From positions 24,485,691 to 24,549,690 of the forward strand of contig NC_092026.1 in the NCBI RefSeq assembly GCF_042242105.1: a stretch of 64,000 nt of DNA. The letters run 5' to 3'. Below, in pieces: positions 1 through 13,598 of the stretch (position 1 is its first letter; every line of letters starts with the position of its first letter). This DNA comes from Pempheris klunzingeri. Its lineage: Eukaryota; Chordata; Actinopteri; Acropomatiformes; Pempheridae. Position numbers and translations under genes: made by a program. The notes under the pieces were generated by a model, which saw only the letters and a program-made list of their open reading frames with translations, did not search any database and was not told the DNA's origin.

Positions 1-722
1 CTGGTGAAATCTGGAGCCACATTTGGGAGCGTGTGTTTTGCATCCATAGACCTACAGCTCTGTCATACAAGAATATTCTGAAGTAGTGCGGACCCATTCG
101 CTGGTGTTCTCCCTCAGTTACCACAACATTGTTTTTGTCACTTTGTGGTCACGCTGTCTGAGACCGTTCTGATGAAAGTTACTGTCCAATGAATGGACAG
201 TTTCATTGATGACACTGCTGTGAAATAAACACTCTGACAGACAGAAAGACTTCCCTAGTGAACCTACGTTCACTGCATTGTTGTTTTCTCTCATCCACAT
301 TTGATTTTCATCTGTGGCGATTTGTATTTTCTAAAATAGGCAAATGGATTTTTAGTTAGAGTGGAAGCACAAACGGATGAGGAGAGGGAAGTTTACGACG
401 ACACCACTCTAGTCAAGAAGACTGGAGCATTTCAATCTGACAGCGCTGTTCTCCATCATGGCTGTCTACTGGGATCATTTGTGTTTTTAAGAGTCGGGCT
501 ACTTTGCTAATACACTTCATCTACCAAGATTTAAGCCTTAAAATTGCACTGGTCACGCTAATTACTGAAAAAAGACCAGAGATATCTGAAAGTGAAATTC
601 CTGAGCCAGAGTATGGGCAGGCAATTAGGACTGGAATCTGTCTTTAATAATACAAATCTCTCTTTCACTTCACCTGACAGCTCCAACAAATGTTTTTAGC
701 CTCTTTGTCAGTGCCCCTGCAG
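1..722. other. Unassigned upstream sequence
   Basis: AT-rich single-copy-looking sequence with stop codons in all frames. I see no exon with convincing splice sites and similarity to a known protein. It could be intergenic or an intron of a gene that starts outside the window. Confidence 0.4.
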
Positions 723-742
723 ACCTTTGAGAGGTGACCAAC

Positions 743-2255
743 ATGTCCTACCGGGGAAACCTGCACCAACCAGGGCCTGGTGGTGCTACATTCCTACCTC
801 CAGTGTTTGAGAAGAGACAAAGAGGTAAGCCAAGAAACCTTAATGCCATAGTGCCAAATGCACTGTCAGACTGCCCAGTTGTGTGGCCATGCCGCCACAC
901 ATGTGACAGACAGACAGACAGACAGCAGGACAAAGTAGGGGTGGTCCACACTGAACACTGAGGCAAACGGCTCCTTCATCATCAGCTTAAAATGTCAAGA
1001 AAAACAAGAGCAACCCCGGGGACGTCTTGACCATCACGCATACACGTTAAACTCTGTGCCACAACCATCCATCCATCCCTCCATCCCTCCATCCATCCCT
1101 CCATCCACCCCTCCATCCACCCATCCATCCATCCATCCCTCCATCCATCCATCCATCCATCCCTCCATCCATCCCTCCATCCATCCATCCACCCATCCAT
1201 CCCTCCATCCATCCACCCATCCATCCCTCCATCCATCCATCCCTCCACCCATCCCTCCATCCCTCCCTCCCTCCCTCCATGCCAATCGACAAAGCCCAGT
1301 GTGTTATAACTAACGTTAGCGGCTCTAATGAGACACATCTTCTCTGCGCTTGTTGGGGTTTATATAACGTTAGTTTTTCTGGATAAGACGCCAGACCAGG
1401 AGCAGCTACACACTGACATTTTCTCCGGTCTATCTTATTGGTGTGTGCGAGTGGTCGCAGTTGATAGACTGAGCGCAGCGCACAGATTGCATGTAAAATC
1501 TCTGGGGCTCGGCTAATGCTAACTAGCTACCACGGAGGCTAGCTGTTCTTCGAAAGGCTAACATTAGAGGATAAATCAGCTTAAAATGGTCCGTGCACGT
1601 AGCCGACAGAAGACAGAGGAGCGCAGGCTGTTCCTTCGTGGCCATTTACGTATTCTAGCTAACATTACTAAATGCTAATATGAAAAATACAGCGAGGGAG
1701 CCGTGGATGTAATTTGTCGCTTTGACAGAGGGAAAAACAACAACAGAGAAAGAGCCGCCGCACAGCCTCCTGTGGAAGCACACACATGCCTTACAAACCC
1801 TTTTCCCAATATTTAAACCGTTGCAAAAATCGCACGCGGATGGCCATAACATGCAGATACGGGCGGATAATCGAATTATTCCTAGCTTGAATAAAAAATG
1901 AATGTTTCGATACTCACATTTTCAGTTGTGGGTATGAACCGATCCAGCCAGCGCGTTTAGGCGAAAGCAATATGGCGGCTGAACAAGAAGCAATGCAGTC
2001 TGGGAAATTGAGGCGTTATGTCACGAAACAAGACTACATGGGGGTTCTCTGATCATCAGGGACCTCCTGTCTTTGTACGATCCGTTCCTTACAGGCAGAG
2101 GAAGAGGTGGCAGCGGGCGGAGGGCTGGTTGGCCTCCTCCACATCCCTCCTCCATCCACCCAGGCTCCTCTCTGGCTGGGCCTCTGGTACCAACCCTGGT
2201 GTTGGCTGACAAAGGTGCTCTGGCAGACTCAGTAGAAATGGATCCACTGGGCTAA
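743..2255 (+). CDS. Candidate two-exon small gene (unrecognised)
   Basis: A possible short coding unit of about 80 residues. Exon 723-824 has a good acceptor (cccctgcag) and a strong donor (GAG/gtaagc), with an ATG at 743 opening 27 codons ([14 protein letters not shown]...). Exon 2095-2255 follows an acceptor (ccttacag) and continues in the matching phase as an Arg/Gly-rich then Pro-rich stretch, stopping at TAA 2253-2255. I do not recognise the protein. The intron holds the CCAT repeat and a promoter-like zone. Low complexity, the small size and the lack of a known homologue make a chance pairing possible, or these may be exons of a longer gene. Confidence 0.22.
1066..1282. repeat. CCAT / CCCT tetranucleotide tandem repeat
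   Basis: About 215 bp of CATC-type tetranucleotides with interspersed CCCTC variants. It is open in several frames on both strands only because of the 4-base period, giving Met-Asp-Gly-Trp or His-Pro-Ser-Ile repeats, and is not coding. Confidence 0.95.
1290..2010. promoter_or_regulatory. Possible promoter-like region
   Basis: CpG-containing sequence with an 'aatatggcggctgaac' motif near 1970, typical of housekeeping 5'UTRs. On the - strand there is a donor-like site (AAAAT/gtgagtatcg, around 1910-1920) that could end a first exon transcribed leftwards. Direction and target gene cannot be fixed from the sequence alone. Confidence 0.25.
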
Positions 2256-2786
2256 AGATTGATTTGATCAGTCGCAGGTCAAAATATGTCTCAGTCTGAC
2301 CGTGTTTCAAACTGTAGGTTACTAAAACCACCACTGAAGTGACTACATGTGGGTGTGCAGCAGGGCCCCGGTCACTGTCAGCTGACCACAGACTGTAGTA
2401 TAAGAGTACAGACCACAGCACTGACCCAATAACTACTGATCACAGACAACAACATGTCAATAAAGAGGTGTCAATGGTGATAATGATGATAGAAGACTAA
2501 TAATGGGTAATGACTGTTAGTTAGAAGATGATCTGCAGCAGCGACCCATGGGGGGCCAGAGGAGCACAGAGGAGCACCAGGACCAGGACCCAACGTTTGG
2601 ACAAGAGCCTCTCACTCAATGGCTTCTCTTTACCATCTATATCATGTTCTTCTCTGCTGACTAATACTGAAGACATCAAACCTACGAAGGAACACATGGA
2701 GTTCTGTAGGAAACCAGAAAGTGTTTAGCACACCAGAAGAGGTTTGATGTTTTAGATTCTTCAGAGGAGCCATCTTTTGCTTTGAC

Positions 2787-2818
2787 AGTGGTGGTAGTAG
2801 TAGTAGTAGTATTAGTAA

Positions 2819-2860
<42 letters not shown>

Positions 2861-2889
2861 TAGTAGTGGTAGTAGTAGTAGTAGTAGTG

Positions 2890-2926
<37 letters not shown>

Positions 2927-3055
2927 TAGTAGTAGTAGTAGTAGTGGTAGTAGTAGTAGTAGTAGTAGTGGTAATAGGGTTGTAGTAGTAGTGGTGGTAA
3001 TAGTAGTAATAGTAGTAATGGTAGTAATAGTACTACTACTAGTACTAGTAGTGGA
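2787..3055. repeat. (TAG)n trinucleotide repeat
   Basis: About 270 bp of TAG/TGG/TAA triplets immediately upstream of the ADAMTSL2-like promoter. The poly-valine frame through it is an artefact of the 3-base period. Confidence 0.95.
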
Positions 3056-3079
3056 ACTTCTTCAGGGTGAATTGAGTGT

Positions 3080-3246
3080 TTTGTGCACGCGCGTGTGAGC
3101 GGGCCGAGGAGGCGTGGCTACATCGGAGGGGGGTCTGAGTGGGAGGAGGGGGGAGGGCCGAAGGAGAGGAGTGAGTGAGGAGGGGAGGGGAGGGGAGAGG
3201 AGGGGAGGGGAGGGGAAGTGCCGTCGGTCCATGTCATGAATGAACC
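3080..3246 (+). promoter_or_regulatory. G-rich CpG promoter of the ADAMTSL2-like gene
   Basis: CpG-bearing sequence (acgcgcgtgtgagcgggcc) passes into a run of gagg/gggg blocks at about 3124-3217, directly before the start codon at 3247. Several G4 tracts separated by single A residues could form G-quadruplexes. No TATA box is evident. The promoter call is inferred from position and composition. Confidence 0.5.
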
Positions 3247-5495
3247 ATGTTCGGTAACGGAGGCTTAGCTCTCCCGGTGTGCTCCTTCCTCCTGCTGCAC
3301 CTCCCGGTCCTCCCGCTAACCATCAACTGGCCCGCTAAGGTAAATAGCTCGCGGTGTCCATTTGCTGAGGGGGTGGAGGTTCTGAAGGGGGACTGGGTAG
3401 TTTGCTCCAGGGGAGAGGGAGAGAGGGAGAGAGGGGTTTCTCCAGAGTCTGTCACTCTTATCGTCAGGGGCTCACTCAGGTTTTAAGGTTTCAGGTTTAA
3501 ACCAACAAGCGCAATGTCTGAACTAAGGGTTAGTCACAAAAGTAGCTCGGGCTTCGAAAGAGCTTGTTACCGCAGAGTAACTGTGCGTGAAGGGAAGCTA
3601 ACTGTTACCGAATGCGGGACTGTCACTGTTTCCTTCGGTGAACCTCCGACTAAAGCGGATACTGAGTTCAATGATGCTCGGACGCGTGTTGAGTCACCGA
3701 CTGAACGGTAACCGCTTGTAAACCGGCCGTGTGTTAACATTAGGACGCAAACGAGGCAGCAGCGAGATGACTTAAATTGTGGAAATTGTAAATGGAGTTT
3801 GGTGTAGACCAGTTCTAATGGTGAAGAATGGTGGCACCCCTGTGTAAGTGCTCACATTTAGCTCAAAGCCGTCCACATCAGACTACATGACCTGTCTTCT
3901 TCTCTGCCGAGCTCTGCTTCACCCTCATATTTCTCTTTTGCATGAGAAATAAATGCTTCAGGAAAAAGTCTTCCTCACTGTATTTGTTCTCTTAGATTAT
4001 AGTTGCATCTAACTGTAACTCAGTATAATTGGATGAACGGCTGCACGTTGAAACCCCAGTAAGCAGTGTTGACATTACCAATGGGTTTCTTCACTGACAC
4101 CTTTGGTCCATATTCAGTACTATGATGTTGAATTTATCCTCGTTCATTCCCTCTACAGGCAACATTTTAAACTACAAAGCTCTTTATTTGTAGGAGAAAT
4201 CCATTTGTCTTCACGTTGCATATAAGTGATTTAATAAATAAGTCTGTCAAAGGAACATCATCTGCCAGGAAGCAAACATGCAGCTCTGTTCTCATAAATT
4301 CCAGGATGGACAACAGCTCTGCCTTGAATGTTGGAAAGTTACATCAGTGACCGGCCATTTGCCTCCTTGTTCACTGGGGGCTGAGTGAGCAGCCTGACCA
4401 AAAGGAGGTCTGACTGTTGGACTGAGTGAAGACAGCAACATGGGGACAGGAAGCCCATCAGGGTGTCTCGTAGGAGGAGGCTGTGTCTCTGAATGGGAAG
4501 CCGAGTGTTGGAAATTGTCGACATACTGAATTGATGGCGACAGTAAAAATGGAAAGTTGTGTAGAGCACACAACTGGCGTAACATCTAAAACTTTTATAT
4601 ATATATTTTATCTTTATATACATACTACATAATAATGTCTGCTCACATTCAAATGTGTTGGTATTTGTGAAAAAGGTATCTTGGTTTTTCGATTGAAGCC
4701 TCATATCCAAGAGCCACACTAACAAACTTTTGTAATCAAAGAATATCACTTAACCAAATACATTTCAGAGTAGTCGACGACCTTGTGTCTGGACTGATGC
4801 ATCTCAAGTCAGAATGGGCACCATATTAGAGCCTGACTGATAAAGGGACCTTTCACACCAATAACGCTAACGTTATTTGATTATTATTAAATTTGGTTAT
4901 TAAAGAGCAGTGCAGGGCGATTTACATTTCACGTCATGGTGCCACTGTTTCTAAATGATATAAAACTTCTCTGAGCCTGTCGGTGGCTAAAACGAGCACT
5001 TTTACTGGACCTCCTTTGGCTGAGCTCAGTTGTCCCAAAGGATTACGTTGCAGCCTTCTCGCTGGCTGCTCTCGCCTGCTGGCTGTGCTGATCTACTGGA
5101 CCAGTTCCAAAAGTTTTTGTACCTACCAGTCATTTTGAACCCAACATTTGTAAACATTCCTATCTTACGAGACTTCGTAGATTTCCATCATAAATGTGAC
5201 CATGCAGGATGGGCTGTCTAACCGCCGTAGCCAAATTTGATTGAAAGAAATGCATTACACTTTACAGATTCTAAGAGTTTGCTCAAAACCTTACTTTGAG
5301 ACACCTTTTGATTGTCACAGCTGTGATTGTAAGCAGCTATTATTGTCCATTTTCAGCTCAAAATCACTCAGAGGATAGCGCTGAGTGTGTGTGTGTGTGT
5401 GTTAGTTTTGAATTAGCCAGAGGGTGATCTGACAGAGTAAGGAGCCTGTGTGGGCTTGTTAAGGACCCTGTTGAGACAACACAGTAGTAGGACTT

Positions 5496-5529
<34 letters not shown>

Positions 5530-7282
5530 TCAGATTAAAAAATACCGCATAACTGAGACTCAACTCGAAGCAGATCACATCCCCCTGAATCATGGCAAAC
5601 CAAATCTCCACTTCTAGATCGATGTGGGGCAGATTGGGCCGTTGTAGATTTTACATTAGCAGTCATTTGGTGGCTGGACACCACAGTGAAGTATGGACAC
5701 ACAAGAGACACCAGTAACCTTCTTGCTTCAGAAAGCTGCTAATGTTTGCTGATGTGAAGTTTCAGCACTGATTCTAGTGATTTACCTTTCCTCCGTGTTC
5801 ACATTGAGGTACCGATGTTTGACCGATGAACTGATCCATTTGTATGCTGCATTCACAGCATGGTCGGCATCCAAAAAAGTCAAACATCATCACGTCCAGT
5901 GTAAGGCTGCTTAATGAATCCTTCTGGAGAGCATCAGCTTGTTTCCACAGTCCAATCAAACCGCTCGTCGTTGCCTTTTATCTGTTTGAGTCTGTTTTGT
6001 TATTGCACTGAATATTCAAATGGTCTCTGAATACTCAAAATAATGAACATTTATCAAGTAAGCGAACATGCTCACAGACTAAGAGACTAAAGCAATAGGT
6101 AACAGCTGAGACTGGAGAAGCACGGAGTAAGGCAGCTGTCTCTCTGCATGTAAACAGAACCAATGGATGGGTAGCGGCGGGGTGGGAGGGGGCTGCTTAG
6201 AGGAAACCTGGCTGAAAATAGAGTTCCTTATTCTAAGATAATTCACTGAGAAATCTTTACACACAGATTTTGTGACCAACAACCAGCGTCCCATCAAACT
6301 GATTTAGTGTTAATTGACTAAACAGATGTGACCCTTGTCAAACCCCAAACTGAGACTATCTTCATTTCTCTGCAGCGGTGTAGTCAGCTGAGACAGGAGT
6401 AGCTCTGTTTGACCTCACCGCTCACCAACCACGACGGCTCTGACGGCAGCTAACCACCTGCAGTGCTCGGCAAATAGATTTTCCATGGTCAGGGGAGGTT
6501 ACTGTTGCCGATGAGTTAAAGGGTCCGGTCAGCTAAATGGAGATATCCATCGGTGCATCCGCCCTAGTACATGGTAGTAGATGTGTTCCAGCTTCATGTG
6601 TATGTGTCTGTGTATGTGGTGTGTGTCTGTCAGGACAGAAGTGAAGGGAGGGTGGAGCAGCAGAGCATCCATCTACAACCAGAGAGCTTTGAAGGTCAGA
6701 ATGTCAAACAGACAAGCAACAAGGTACTGTAACCACACACTGCCAATCTGTCCCACTGTCTCTCCTGTCAGAGGTAAATGTCCTTTATGTCTGACTGTCA
6801 TTAATAAGTCACACTCTTCATCTTTGCAGCTAGGGCCAATATCACCATGTGATAAGGGATGGGGGGACCAGGTGTCCTGCCAGGCAGCATTCACACACTT
6901 CTGTTTAGGTTTAGGTCATAGGTGCTCCACGTTAAGCTCCATACCTATCGCCGACATACCGGTGGCAGAGATATCCAGTCACCGCAGGTTTTCATCACCT
7001 CAGACCGCTCTCTTGTCTGACTTGACTGAAGGCTGGAAAATATTCAGCTAATCCCAAACCGCAATTTGATATGTCGCACCCCTCCCTGGTGGAGATGACA
7101 CGCTTGATCGGCTTGTTTCTTCCGACTGCTTTTTTGCATTTTCTGCCAGGAGGAGGTGTTTCAGTGGTGGGGGGAGTGGTCCAGTTGGTCCTCTTGTTCC
7201 AGGAGCTGTGGAGGAGGAGTGAGGAGTCAGGAGAGACACTGCCTCATACAGAGGTAATGTGCTTAGAGACAACTATGTGCTT

Positions 7283-7349
<67 letters not shown>

Positions 7350-10300
7350 TGAATATTTAGCAGTACTCTCCTTTCTGAATATCTTGGTTTTTACACTGGG
7401 TAACTAAATGCAGTCTGAACTAATTTATGAGAAATAAATAACTGTTAAGTCCCAAAGCACAGATAATACAGTGTTCCTTTCATGTTGGGTTTATGAGCGT
7501 AATGCTACACGTTGTCCGTGTAATTAGGCAAATTGTTTCCTATCTATTGTAGATGCGACAGACTGGAGTTCTAGAGATATACAATATACATATATACAAT
7601 ACAAACACACATACGTTTGCGATAAGAGGTGGTCTTAGCAAGTTTATGGCAAAATGAGCACGGTCATTGCAGGATGCCAAACCAAACCAGCACAGGTGGA
7701 CTACGAGCCACTTGCATTGTTTGTGCAACTGCTGGCATTGTAAAGCCCAAAGTGTTTAGACGGAAAGACGTAGTTTGATGCTAAAAGTGAACATTAAGAG
7801 CTTTGCTATCTGACGACGGGCTCGTGTCTCGTACACAGACCCAGAGGGAACATATGTACAGTTGACACGCTGTGGGGGAGCGAGCAGAGTCACGGCCCTG
7901 CACAGAGAGAAGTTGGCTGGAGCACTGACTGTGTGAATGTGTGTGTTCGTAGCCATCTTGTTACCTTTGACCTCCCCCTGTCAGACCTGCGGAAGTTTCT
8001 GTCAACTAAGATTAACGCCACTCTGCCCTCACTGTTGGCCCTCTGTCTCTCCCCTTCTTGCCCTCCTCCCCTATTCTTTCTCCTGTCTTTGTTCCTCTCC
8101 TTCCTATTTTCTCTTCTCATGTTTGCTCCTTTTACTCTTTTTCCATTTTTTACCCCTTTTCTCTCCTCCCCATTTCTTTTTTTCCATACGCTTCTCCTCC
8201 TCTTCCTCCCAAGCACATTCACCTCCTCCCCATTTCTCCTCTCCTCCTGCTTTTTTCCTCGCTCCCCTTCCTCTCCTGTCCTACCCTCATCACCTTCTAC
8301 CAATTAGATGTGACACTCTCACATAGTGACCTCCTGCTCACCTCTTCCTGCCGTCCCTCCTACTTTACCGCCTAAACAGTGAAGGAGGATGGGCTGAGGA
8401 AAGACAGAGAGACAGACAGAGGAGTTGTCTGGAGGGGTGCACTTAACACGCTAATGGAAGACAGATGCTTTAACTCCATGTTACCACATGTTGAGACCCC
8501 TTAGATGTGTTTCCATCAGCTGGTTTCAAATGAATGAAGAGGTTCTAGCTCTTTTACCGTCAAGAAACACATTCCTGTTGGTACTGTTCTTCACAGTCAG
8601 CTAACGTTGATCACATTCATGTTTCCTCTGAGGACATGAATGACCATACTTCATAGTACAGAACACAACAACAGCAAACTAAACACAGGAGCAATATATG
8701 TTTATTGATGAGAGCAGAGTTTGTGTGCCATGAAGCTCGTAGTTGGAGGTGGGTTTATCACCACAAGTGACACCTTATTTTATTTATTTAGTCAGGCAGT
8801 CTTATGTGTTACACATTTGACCCATTGTTCTTATTATGGTATTGACTGACAATATTGATAACTGGAAGGTACTAAGGAATAATGGTGCTTAGGTTAATGT
8901 TAAAAAAATGAGCAAGTAACGGTAATAAGTCTGGTGTTAGTGTGAGACAGTAACCAGGATAACATTAGCAGGAGTCAGTGTGAAGCACTCTGAAAGTGTT
9001 GTGTGAATGTGTGCCAAGTGTCTGAGAGGTGTATTGAAGTACTGCTCGCTCATAGTGGCAGCCACTCCAGCTACTCACAGCAGCAACAAGCTCACTTTTC
9101 ATTACGAACACGAAATGAATCAGCGAATCACTGTTTATTCTACAAAGCAATCCAGTAGGAACGGGGGGGTTGTCCCACACGCTGTGTGCGGGCATGACAG
9201 AAGGTATACCGGAGGAAAGGTTCTGGAAATGGATGGTTGTGCTAACATTCTTCCCTTCTCCTCAGCCCTCACGTGTAGTTGTTACTGGCACTTCAATCCC
9301 TTGCTATCACTAAGAGGTGATTCACTTAGAATATTTCATCAATTCTAAACACGATGAAGACAAACCCAGTGTGAGGTTGTTTGCTGGCCTGCTCTCAGAG
9401 GCTGGAACCGTCATTAAAAACAGCCTGTTAACCAGCGTTTGTGTCACAGAACGTGGTGTCATGTGTCACATCTGCAGAGACATGGAATTAAGAAAAGTCT
9501 ATTTCAGCAGAAGAAGTCAGGAAATGTGATAATTTATCAGGGCAAATCCTGGGAAGTCAGGGAATGTGTGCATGTTATTTAAAAGATTAAACCATTGTTT
9601 ATCTATCAAACCATTTATTGTAACGTCAGTAGTTTTCTTCCTGAGTTCAGGCACATTGTGACTGGTTATGGTTACATACATGTTTACTGCCCATTTCTCC
9701 TCCTGCTTGAATGTCAGCAGTCCTCTGGTGACTGAATCAGTCGGCAAACATGCCAAACAAAGCGTTCATTACAGAGCGTTGGTTAACGTGTGATAAGGTT
9801 AGAACACAGAGCCACAGTCTGACATCTCTGATCTCAAGTCTGTTGAAAATAGTTTTTTTCTTTACATTGGACTTGGACTGAAACTGTTATTAGCTACTCC
9901 TGCTACACTTACAGGCCACTAACATTCCTCATTAAACGTCAAGTGTTCTTGTACATGAACACATACTGCATTATTCTGTGCATCATTTGTGCTGTCAGTG
10001 TGTATTAACCATGTTATACTCTGTATCCTATATTGTATCCTGTGTGTGTGTCTCAGGCTGTCCACCACCCACAATGTAAACAGCTCATTTTGTGTTGGCT
10101 CTCCTAAACAGTACCAGCTCTGTCCAAACCAGGTATGATGCTGCAGCCGCATTGATACTCTACTGATTCATTGACCTCACAGCACGCAGGCTAATTGGAA
10201 AAATGAGTAAAAACAGTAAACTTGTTTTGTTCCTCAGCCCTGTCCCAGCCCCAGTGTTAGCTTCAAACAGCACCAGTGTTCCCAATTCAATTCTAAAGCG

Positions 10301-12826
10301 TTTGGAAGAAGACACTACCAGTGGATACCTCTTTACCCAGGTATCATATCCACCTGTCTGTCTGTGTGTGTGTGTGTCTGCCTGTTCATTCAGATATCAT
10401 CATTATGTTAAACACCACAGTGCTTCTCCCCACACTATTCTAGCTGTCTATGAACCTTCACATTTACAACCTACATGTTCTCCTTTCTTAAATAAATAAA
10501 AGTAAATGGTTGGCGCCTCGTTGAGTCTGACTGCTCACATGGACTTTTTAAGTCTTACTAAATCCATCAATGTCAGAGAGTGAGTGTACTCACCTGTCTT
10601 CAGTTAAAGGTGCACTCTGCAACTTTGCCTTTGGACAACCCCAAATGATGAACTAATTGCATGTTGTAGACTTGATTCCACAGAAATCCCATATTGTTGT
10701 GTCAATAAAGTAAATATACTTTTGAATATGTAACTTCCTGTGTAGCCGATTACATCAGCATCTCCAATAAGCCATGTGACCTGCAGTGTACGACAATCAG
10801 CGGTGAGCGACAGCTGCTAGTTCCCGCCCACGATGGTACCTTCTGTCACGATACCAAATACCACGGAGTCTGTATAGAGGGGATATGTCAGGTAACCCTC
10901 CAAGACAATGTTGTCATTTGATTCTCTGTAAAAACTATATGTACTTAATCATTCTCACTCATTTAAAGCCAGTTTCTCCTGTTGATGAGAAAAACGGACT
11001 GTCTGGATGAGCGAAGCCTCCAAATAAGTGACTAGTGTTCTCCTCCAGCCTGTAGGCTGTGATGGGGAGCTGTACAGCAGTAAGGCCGTCGACAGATGTG
11101 GAGTATGTGGAGGCGACGGGACGTCATGCCAGCGCATCTCTGGGTCATACAGGAAGACACTCACACAGTTAGGTAACACACACACAAACACACATGTAGA
11201 CAGATGTACCATTATGATTCAGTCAAGTTATCTGGTATTGAATTTGGCTACAGTGACACAACAGTACTGAATATGTTGTATTTGACTCATAGGTGAGCTG
11301 CTGGTTTTGAAGGTGATCAGCAGCCCTCTCACCAGATTTCACTGTTCTTCATGTCCATGGCTTGTTTCTAACAGAGCGTCACAAAGACTACTGCAATACT
11401 ACCGTCAATGTGAACTGCATAGATGCAGTTCGTCTTGGTGATTCTCAAAACACCAGCTCGCTGAAGTAGTGTTGGTTTTGTCAGCCATGTAGTTCTTCCA
11501 TTTATTTTCAATTGTTAGTGGACTTTCCTGTAGATATTTTAGTCTCAGCTCAGTCAAAGTAACCCATTACATTTTAGTTCAGAAAACTACCTTCGAAGAA
11601 AATTTCACCCAAAAGGTTGTAGGATAAATAAAGTAACGGATAAATAGCCACAAAATGACAGGCTGTGAAATAAGACACGCTTTCTAATATGCATAATGAT
11701 TTTGAGCCAACACCATTGAACAGATGAGGGCCCTGGGTGAATGACTGACTTCATTCAACAAACTAATCAGTTAAACAAAGCAGTCTTAAGTTAAAGGTTA
11801 CCGAGTTTAACTGGCTACTTTACTGGCTTTTAAGTTCAGCACAGCCGCTGCTGTTGTGAAATGCTATTAATACATAACGTTACACCACTGCCAGTTGTGA
11901 CGTTGTTAGCCTAAGTTGATGCACGTGAAAAGGTAAGGTAATGGTATTGTTAGTTACCTCAGTAACTAACTGAGGCATGCCTTTATGTGTCTCTTCAGGT
12001 CTGTAGTATCTTCCAGCTATTTTGTGCTGCAGAAGTTCAATGGGAAATATATTTGTAGTGAATCGGGTGGAGTAACTGTGGAGAAGCTGAGATGGAACTA
12101 TGGTGAGGCAGACTGTTGATCTCGGTGTCCTGGTCCAGACACAAGCGCTTGTTTGGGACATTTTACACAGTCCAGGCATGCTGGTGTCTGCCTCTGGTTT
12201 CATTTAGTACACAGTTTTGTTGCAATGTTTCCTGATGACAGTTAGTTCACCACAGACAATCGTGCCAGTGTTTAAAGTAGCTGTTTTTGTCATCAGGCTA
12301 CGTGTTCATCACCAACATCCCAGCTGGAGCTTCAGACATTCAGATCATAGAGAGACATAAGACTGAGAACATCCTGGGTGAGAACGTACAACTTCTTTAA
12401 GGTCGATAAACTGAGCGTGAAATCAACAGCTTTGAATCAACAATGTTTGCACCGACTACACAGCAAACATCTTGATCTTCTTGCCTAACTTTGGCTAATT
12501 TGGTAATTGGTCTGTCTAAAACAGAAACAGTAGTAATTTAGCTCCCACCATCTTAAAACGACTCCTCTGTCTGTGTGTTTTTTGGCTTCTGGCCCAGTTT
12601 TGAATATCCCTCTCTTAGTCCTTCTCTGATGTTTCCCTTCCAATCCAGCCCTGTCAGATGAAGCTGGTCATTTTTTCTTCAACGGCAACACTGTGTTCGA
12701 CAATCCTCAAAACTTCCCTGTGGCAGGAACGGTGTTTAAATACCGACGTCCCAGCAACGTATTCTCTGATGGGCTGGAGTATATCATCGCACAGGGACCA
12801 ACACTTCACGGCCTGAATGTTATGGT

Positions 12827-12857
<31 letters not shown>

Positions 12858-13563
12858 GGCAAGTGTATGTGTGTCTCTTATTACTATAATTAAAGAAGGG
12901 TTTTGATTCCAGGATGAAGTGGTTAACCTGTGATTTTCTCTTTGGACATGAAGTACTACAACCTGAATGGGAAGCTCCCACACATCACCTACGAGTTCAC
13001 CCTTCCCCGCACTTCTCATGACATCACTGCAGAAGGCATCACCTCAGGCCCCTCCCACTCCCATCTTAACCTCACCTATAACGAGGTAAATGAGGACGTC
13101 AGAGCGGATCAGCTTAGCGCCACCAATCACAGCAGAGGGGGTATGGTGTCCGTCCATCACTACAACAGCCAGCAATCAGACATCCAGCTGCAGGAAGAAG
13201 AGGAGGAGGAGGAGGAGGAGGAGGAGGAAGAGGAGGAGGAGGTAGTGTGGGAGATCAGGACACCCAGTCCTCCCCCGCCAACTGCCATGCTGGTGTACAA
13301 GCCGGCCGATGTCACCAGTAATGTATACACCCATAATGATGTTGAGGAACAGGGACCCCCAGTGCTATCTGGCTACCGTGAGTCAGAGGCTTCTCTCTCT
13401 TCTAATAACTCAGCTTTTCACTTCTTAGAACACATTGGTGCAAAGAACCTGCCAACAGGAAGTGTTTCAGAACAAAAATGATGAAAAGAGTTAAAAATTG
13501 ATTTGATATAGCTTTCCAAAAACAATGATTAGATTAGGGTGGGATTGTCAGTATGTGTGTCCA

Positions 13564-13598
<35 letters not shown>

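Noticed and set aside
982..1338. Met-Asp-Gly-Trp and His-Pro-Ser-Ile repeat proteins
   Set aside because: Several frames on both strands are open at once across the CCAT repeat, a period artefact.
2782..2985. Poly-valine frame
   Set aside because: Translation of the (TAG)n repeat.
7890..8326. Overlapping Ser/Pro/Leu-rich frames
   Set aside because: A C/T-rich intron stretch lacking stops; three frames are open and none continues the ADAMTSL2-like reading frame.
13378..13481. Continuation of the ADAMTSL2-like frame to the stop at 13481
   Set aside because: A gtgagt donor at 13378 joins in phase to 15038 and all later domains follow. Read-through would only give a truncated form.
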